NCBI GenBank assembly: GCA_038025085.1
Contig: CM076140.1
Location: forward strand, 15,830,001 to 15,894,000
Reading direction: 5' to 3'
DNA length: 64,000 nt
Source of the DNA: Tetragonia tetragonoides
Taxonomy: Eukaryota; Streptophyta; Magnoliopsida; Caryophyllales; Aizoaceae
Made by a program: the position numbers and the translations under genes
The notes under the pieces: model-generated
Database searches by the model: none
What the model was told of the DNA's origin: nothing
What the model saw: the letters and a program-made list of their open reading frames with translations, nothing else
In this document: positions 58,551-64,000 of the stretch, in pieces
Position numbering within the stretch: the stretch's first letter is position 1
Layout: every line of letters begins with the position of its first letter

Positions 58551-59176
58551 AACAAAATTGCGCGGATAATTGAGCAAAATATAAGACAATATGAATTACA
58601 AAATGAGGTACAACGCATAACGAAACATAATACAATATGGAAACGACGAAAAGTACAAGACCTCTAACGAGTTTTATATTTTTACATCATCATCAACTGT
58701 TTTACAAACCTCTCCTTCAATATGTTACAAACCTTTAAAAGGGTTTTTCCTTGTACAAAATCATAACCTAAAATTCATATTTATCTAGTCAAACCAATTT
58801 GTGCGATATTTTTAACCTCCTAGAAAAATCTTCTTCTTTATCTTTTAAGAGATTTTATCCTTATATTAGATTATAACCCAAAATCAGATTTATCTAGCCA
58901 AATCGATGAGTGCGATGTTTTTAACCTTTTAAAATCCCTTGCATAGGGCTTCATGTTAAAGTTTTTATGATTATTTGGAACATTGCAACTGCCTGTTAGG
59001 GAATGTTATATATTTAGTGGTGGAGATCAATGAAATTGAATTCAATCTAAGAAACTAAGAACTAATTTGTGTGGGTAGTAAAAAAAATTAAATCGAGTAG
59101 TCCCCCCGGATGGTTAAAGATCGCCATCCGGCATCTTAGTGGAAGCGATTTTTTATAGGCTACCAGGAAAGTAGTC

Positions 59177-59349
59177 GCTCTGATACCATGTGAGATAATA
59201 GAATGCTTGATTATTATTGATGTAATCGATCCCTATTTATAGGTAGGGAGTCCTAGTATTATGGAAACTCTAGATTACACAATCTTTATAATATTCCTAA
59301 AAGTAATAGAATAACATTCCTAAGAGTAATAGAATAACATTCCCTAACA
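59177..59349 (-). mobile_element. 5' LTR and primer-binding site of a small LTR element, minus strand
   Basis: GCTCTGATACCA (59177-59188) is the reverse complement of the initiator tRNA-Met primer site TGGTATCAGAGC. It abuts an LTR 59189-59349 that starts TGTGAG and ends CTAACA on the plus strand. Inside, on the minus strand, is a TATA box CTATAAATAG. An internal repeat of AGTAATAGAATAACATTCC lies at about 59300-59342. The matching second LTR was not found leftward, so the element is partial. Confidence 0.75.
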
Positions 59350-60540
59350 CTGTCGGGGTGACTAATGAAAGAGCAGTTATAAAGACTACTCCAATAGTCT
59401 TGCCGACAGTGGGCCAGCCTCTCAAGTTCCATGCAATGGGCTTGTGACTAGTGCCACCGTCCAATAACGCCTTTGGATAAAGAGAGTTTGGACAAAACAG
59501 AAAGCAACTGTAACAGTTAACGGATCGTATTGCTTACGTTTTTGCACATCAAAAAAGACGTATAATTAATCACTTTTTAGTCCAAATTAAAAATCTCATC
59601 TGGCATTTTCACCAAGTTCTCTACAATATTTGGGAGACAATAAAGCACCACGAAATTTGTTCAAAGCTTCTTTAATTTACTTGATGGCAATACGTGACAT
59701 GATGACTTCCACTAACACATTAGGTTTTAATAAAATTATGGTTGCAAAATAATGTGCTTTGAGACATATAATTAAAGATGCCTTCGAGTACAGTTAGGTT
59801 GTTGAGACTTATAGGTAACTTGAAAATAAGTAATAATTAAAGATGTGGTTTTGTATTGCACCAAAAAAAAAGTATGTGGTTTTGTACCCATCCAAAAGGT
59901 AATTGACTCACTAGTAAAGAAGTTACAGCTTATACATACGTTATGTGATGGGTTCAAACCTTCTAAAAAGCATCGAGACAGTATGTTAGAAGGTGCCCTT
60001 TAACCACGTCCAAAAATAAACTTTCAAACCAAAAAATATCTCACACTAATTAGGAAAATGATACTTAGAGCAACTTGGGTAGTGTTTGGCTACATTTTTA
60101 CTATTTTTATTTATTATTGATAAAAATCTGGTCTTTTGTTTTCAGGTTAAAAAAACAGTTTTCACAAAATAATATTGTTTGGTTATGTTACTAGTCAAAA
60201 ACATTTCTGAAGAACAACGTGTATATATGGATGGGATGATACATACAGTTTTTTAATAACATTTTTTATATTTACCCTTTTTCTTAATTTGCTGTATTTA
60301 ACTTTACACTACAATTTACAATTATGCAATACATACACCTATGCTATATTACTGTATACATTGATGCTTTTATTTTGTTTTAAATAAATGTATACATTGT
60401 TCATAAAATAAGTAGTCTCATTAACATTTTTACCATTATACCCACATATCATTACACCAACCAATTGTCCCCCACCTCCCTTTATTTCCTAAAAACCAAG
60501 GGCAATGTTAAAAAGTTAAACCTCAATTTTCTTGCCTTAA
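59350..60540. other. Intergenic spacer, no gene seen
   Basis: There is no recognisable gene. A GTAGTGTTTGGCTAC start near 60090 looks like a MITE end, but I could not find its partner. Confidence 0.45.
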
Positions 60541-60544
60541 AAGT

Positions 60545-60815
60545 TAAAACTTAGGGTTGTTCATTTAATTTGCGGATATCAGAAATTTCAAAGTTTGTGA
60601 CATCTGAACCCGTATCCGAAATTTCGGATATCCGCTATCCAAATTTTTTTTATTTTATATATCTTTTTGTGCCTCATATTTCGAAAATGTGAGCGAAAAT
60701 ATTTCTGATAGTTTCGGATAATTTTGATTTTTTCGAATATCTGCTTTTTCGAATAATTTCATATCAAATATTTGGATTTTGCATCGGATGCTCGGGTTCG
60801 GATATTTTTTAAGAG
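60545..60815. repeat. Palindrome-rich hAT-like repeat with GGATATCCG motifs
   Basis: It starts TAGGGTTGTTCATTTAATTT and contains ATCCGAAATTTCGGATATCC and several TTTCGGATA / TTTTCGAATA words ending near GGGTTCGGATATTT. The GGGTGTTCA-like start is common in plant hAT MITEs. The ends are uncertain. Confidence 0.5.
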
Positions 60816-60904
60816 CCTTATTAAAACTAGCGCAAAAACACAATATATACATTTATTTGAACAGATGGAGTATAATTTATCTATTAATAACATGGATGCA
60901 GTAT

Positions 60905-61070
60905 TAGTGTCACAAATTAATAGGGTCACTATTTAGAAATATTAGGATCACTTATTATGAGCTGTAAGTCTGTGACCTTTATTTCGATCACTAAAAAGTG
61001 ATCATTGTCTTATTACCAAATATTACAATAAGAACTTTGTTAAACAAGTTTTTGTAATCGGTCATCCCTC
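60905..61070 (+). repeat. Dispersed GGGTCACTATTTAG repeat, another copy
   Basis: AGGGTCACTATTTAGAAAT, TGTGACCTTTATTTCGATC and AAAAAGTGATCATTGTCT match the 23685 copy across its length. It lies about 340 bp upstream of the ASR2 start codon. Confidence 0.6.
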
Positions 61071-61297
61071 ATTACTCCAAAATTTAAAAAAAATTAAGAA
61101 AATAAACCTTGAACATATTGATAAGGATTAAAAAAATATACAATCCTTATTAATTGACTTAGAAATCTTTTCTTTTAATTTCTTTGTCGGTAGCATAAGA
61201 GCATGTTTGAACAAGAGACACATCATCAACTTCCTCATACCAAGGGAGCTCAACTGCTCAAGTACTAAGACTTTGGAGTATATACTACTACTATTAC

Positions 61298-61305
61298 TAT
61301 AAATA
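61298..61305 (+). promoter_or_regulatory. TATA box of ASR2
   Basis: TATAAATA lies 110 bp before the ATG, at almost the same distance as in ASR1. Confidence 0.7.
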
Positions 61306-61415
61306 CAACGTCCCTAAACCATCATCTTACACACTACAACACCATTTCTCACAAAATTCAACTTGATCAGTGATCACTTAACTTTTTAAACTCTTTCTTC
61401 AAAAAATCTCCCAAA

Positions 61416-63288
61416 ATGGCCGAAAGCCGTGACAGAGGTTTCTTCCACCACAACAAGAAGACCGAGGAAGACACCACCACTGGTGGCTATGGTTCCACCG
61501 AGAACACCGGTGGCTATGGTTCAACTGAGGGTAACCGTTATGGGTCCGAAAACACCACCATTGGTGGGGGCTATGGCTCTACTGAGGGTAACCGTTATGG
61601 TTCTGAAAACACCACCACTGGTGGGGGCTATGGTTCAACTGAGAATAACACTGGTGGGGGTTATGGTTCAACTGAGGGTAACCGTTATGGTTCTTCTGAT
61701 GATACAACCACAGGCGGGGGTTATGGTGCCACTGGGGGTGGCTATGGGTCTACTGAGACTAAACCCTATGGCTCCGAGGAGACCACAGGTACCGGCTATG
61801 GCGGTGGCGGTGGCGATGGCGAGTATGAGAAGAAGGTTAGTGAGAGTAGTGAGGAAGAACCTAAGGATTATGAAAAGGAAGAGAAGCATCACAAACATCT
61901 TGAGCAGCTTGGTGGTGCCGGTGCTCTTGCTTCTGGTGCTTATGCTCTGGTAACTAACATCAACTTATTTCATCTCTGTTTTATTAGATAGTTATGTTGT
62001 TTATTATTCAGGAATTCATTACGTTGTTGATTCCTGGCCTTTTGTTCAAGAATTCATGGCGTTTTAGAATTTTAATTTGGTTTGTTTCTTTTATTTCTAT
62101 TATTTAGATCATGGGATGCTAGCTTAAATAATGATGAACAATAGAACTAGGAGCTGAGTATTAAGGTTCACTTACAATTTCTTCTCCACTCACACACACA
62201 AAAATAAATAAATAAATAAAATACATGTATCATTTATTATAAGCATTAATTATTGTTTCACTTAAAAATAACTGTCTTCTTATCAAAAGTTACGAAAAAA
62301 TTGTCTTGTACAACTTTTTATGATAGCTCCTCAAAAATCTTTAGTAACTTCTAAACTTCGGTCAGGTTTTAGTGATTTCAAACCATGAAACTGATCATGT
62401 CCACACTCTAAAACGTTGCGAAGATAAGGACGGGTTCACACGTTATTAACATAGCTAATTAATGTCGACCATATCACAATTGACAGGTCTAATTCATACG
62501 GAGCATTTTTTGACGCGCGTCTAGCTAAAAATTGAATTTAAACTTGGTCTTTATTAGCCTACCTTTCAAATTTTCAATGCGCAAAAACGTTGCCTTTCAA
62601 TGAACGGAACATGAACTTTTGCATGTTGACATGTCAACAAGTCGCATACAAATCCACAACGGACCCAGTTTTTGTTTTGTTAAGTGTTGTGTGAGACTAA
62701 TTTCACAATATAATGGGATTATTATTTAGAAATTGCATGAGTTATTTTTTATTAATCGTAATCTTTGTTTTTATGAATCGTGACCCTTGTTTCAGTGAAA
62801 AATAATCGTCATCTCATCAAAAATTAGAAAAAGACTATTTTGTAGCAGTTTTTGTGTTATTTTTTTTTCTTTTCCTTGTTCCATCCAATAGTTTGGATTT
62901 TCGAGTACTATTAACTGAACTAGCTAGATCTTAGATGGATAGCAGTGTGGTGCATCCTCCACTCGTCCTCAACTATGATTTCAAATTATGTCTCATTACC
63001 CTAAAGAGGATGACTTTCTTATAATTTCAATGAAAAGAAAAGACAAAATTTAATTACATATCTTTGAAACTTTTTTCCATTTTGTGAAATTCATTACAGT
63101 ATGAGAAGCACCAAGCAAAGAAGGACCCAGAGCATGCTCACAGGCACAAGATAGCAGAAGAAGTGGCCGCCGCAGCTGCGGTCGGGGCAGGTGGCTTTGC
63201 ATTCCATGAGCATCATGAGAAGAAGGAATCCAAGGAAGAGAGAAAGGAAGCTGAGGGTGAGGGAGAGAAGAAGCACCACTTCTTTTAA
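61416..63288 (+). CDS. ASR: ASR protein with Gly-Tyr-rich repeat expansion
   Basis: Two exons, 61416-61949 and 63100-63288, give 240 residues. After [15 protein letters not shown] come about 110 residues of repeats built on [17 protein letters not shown] and variants, with twelve YG pairs in all. Then come a short Gly run and [29 protein letters not shown], and the ABA/WDS core ([13 protein letters not shown] | [33 protein letters not shown]), ending in KKHHFF. His pairs at both ends fit zinc binding known in ASRs. It is more than twice as long as ASR1, and the difference is all in exon 1. The shared intron phase and core show paralogy. Function is as for ASR: stress-induced chaperone and DNA binder. 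Confidence 0.93.
61478..61800 (+). repeat. In-frame minisatellite in ASR2 exon 1
   Basis: Units of 27-57 bp carry GGTGGCTATGGTTC. The two clearest 57-bp units start near 61505 and 61562 and differ at few positions. Unit lengths are multiples of three, so copy changes keep the reading frame. Confidence 0.9.
61950..63099 (+). other. ASR2 intron
   Basis: This 1.15-kb intron holds two worn copies of the dispersed GGGTCACT repeat (about 62225-62335 and 62685-62865, with GTGACCCTTGTTTCAGTGAA). There is no exon. It shares no SINE with the ASR1 intron. Confidence 0.6.
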
Positions 63289-63626
63289 TTTAAGTGCTTC
63301 ATCAACCACTCTGAATGAAGGTCTTTGCTTGATACAATTTACTATGTTGTATTTTCTATTATGAAGCTGTGTTTTTTAATTCAGCTTTTGATTATGCATG
63401 TGTATGTGTGCTATAGCATGAGCGTCATGCTCTATGTTCAAATCTGTTCACAGTAAGTGAGAGATATACATATGTTGCTTTTGTACTTAAATATCTCATC
63501 CACAAACTGGTTTATCTGGTTTGGTTGTAATTAGTGCAGTGTGTTAATAATAATATTACATGTTTATTTAGCTAGTCTTAAGTTTATCTCTAATATTATT
63601 TATTAATAAGTAGCTTATTTGATACA
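63289..63626. other. ASR2 3' UTR and spacer
   Basis: AT-rich, no gene seen. Confidence 0.5.
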
Positions 63627-63794
63627 TGTTGAGGTGAGTGAGGACCAATAATGTGTCCCACATCGGAAAGATTGAGTGAGAAACATCAAGATATAAGTCA
63701 AGTGAGCTACTTCTTTTATTGCCAATTGATTTTAGGATGGATCCTCACTTAACTGCTTGTATGTGGAGTTGGAAGTTTAACATGGTATGAGAGC
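63627..63794 (+). mobile_element. LTR and primer-binding site of a small LTR element running off the window
   Basis: A 156-bp LTR (63627-63782) starts TGTTGAGGTG and ends TTTAACA. It is followed at once by TGGTATGAGAGC, one base off the initiator tRNA-Met primer site. The LTR contains GTCCCACATCGG, identical over 11 bases to the snRNA upstream sequence element. The interior continues to the window end without gag or pol. A TRIM is likely, but the right LTR is outside. Confidence 0.7.
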
Positions 63795-64000
63795 CCATGG
63801 CACTATGATTGCTCAAAATTTTTGAATGTGGATAAAAAACTACTACAATATTTTTAAACCTCTCATACATGAGGTTGCCGAATAAGAAAATCATATTGGA
63901 TAAATACAAACAAATGAACAAATTACCCATCCCAAGTTGGAAGTGTGAAGTGTCTAAAGAATAAAAATAGACATAGGATAAATAGCAGTTTTTATAGTTA

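Noticed and set aside
61429..61953. Long second reading frame (174 codons) across ASR2 exon 1
   Set aside because: It overlaps the ASR frame throughout. The minisatellite repeats the same codons and so keeps the other frame open by periodicity. Its product (PPLVGAM repeats) has no known features.

Overview
This window is nuclear DNA of a flowering plant, most likely a eudicot. The protein genes are split by GT-AG introns, there are no operons, and the intergenic and intronic space is crowded with plant-type transposable elements: LINEs, tRNA-derived SINEs, Tourist- and hAT-like MITEs, a TRIM retrotransposon and Helitron relics. Two ASR (abscisic acid, stress, ripening) genes argue against Brassicaceae, which lack that family. 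The species cannot be named from what I see.

Layout. 1-10.1 kb: the 3' eleven exons of a sterol 3-beta-glucosyltransferase of the UGT80B1 type, with its 5' exons off the left edge. 10.1-12.6 kb: intergenic, with nested foldback MITEs. 12.6-22.3 kb: a nucellin/Asp1-like aspartic protease whose 7.6-kb first intron holds an almost complete 6-kb LINE in sense orientation, flanked by a perfect 16-bp target-site duplication. 22.3-25.9 kb: a small His-rich gene of unknown function and a truncated U3 snoRNA locus that keeps a full plant Pol III promoter. 25.9-33.2 kb: a PAP2_C / sphingomyelin-synthase-like membrane protein (PLM-like). Its first intron carries a 5'-truncated LINE, itself split by a Tourist MITE, and a SINE. 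34.8-38.8 kb: plastid thioredoxin y. 39.5-42.6 kb: a 0.9-kb TRIM, two hAT-like MITEs and degenerate repeats. 43.7-45.4 kb: a short ASR gene. 46-61 kb: a repeat-rich region with Helitron debris, a second nearly full-length LINE (minus strand) and LTR fragments. 61.4-63.3 kb: a second ASR gene with a large Gly-Tyr-rich repeat expansion. The right edge enters another small LTR element.

All seven host protein genes are on the plus strand. Their roles are separate: sterol glycoside synthesis, proteolysis, sphingolipid metabolism, plastid redox and stress protection. I see no gene-cluster logic beyond the two ASR paralogs. Every exon set given was checked by reading frame across the junctions and by GT/AG borders; no transcript evidence was available. 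The less ordinary features are the truncated U3 gene, the ATGA stop-start overlap between ORF1 and ORF2 in both divergent LINEs, the SVFxRhGP repeats in LINE ORF1, a possible alternative C terminus of the protease made by retaining its last intron, and the minisatellite growth of ASR2.
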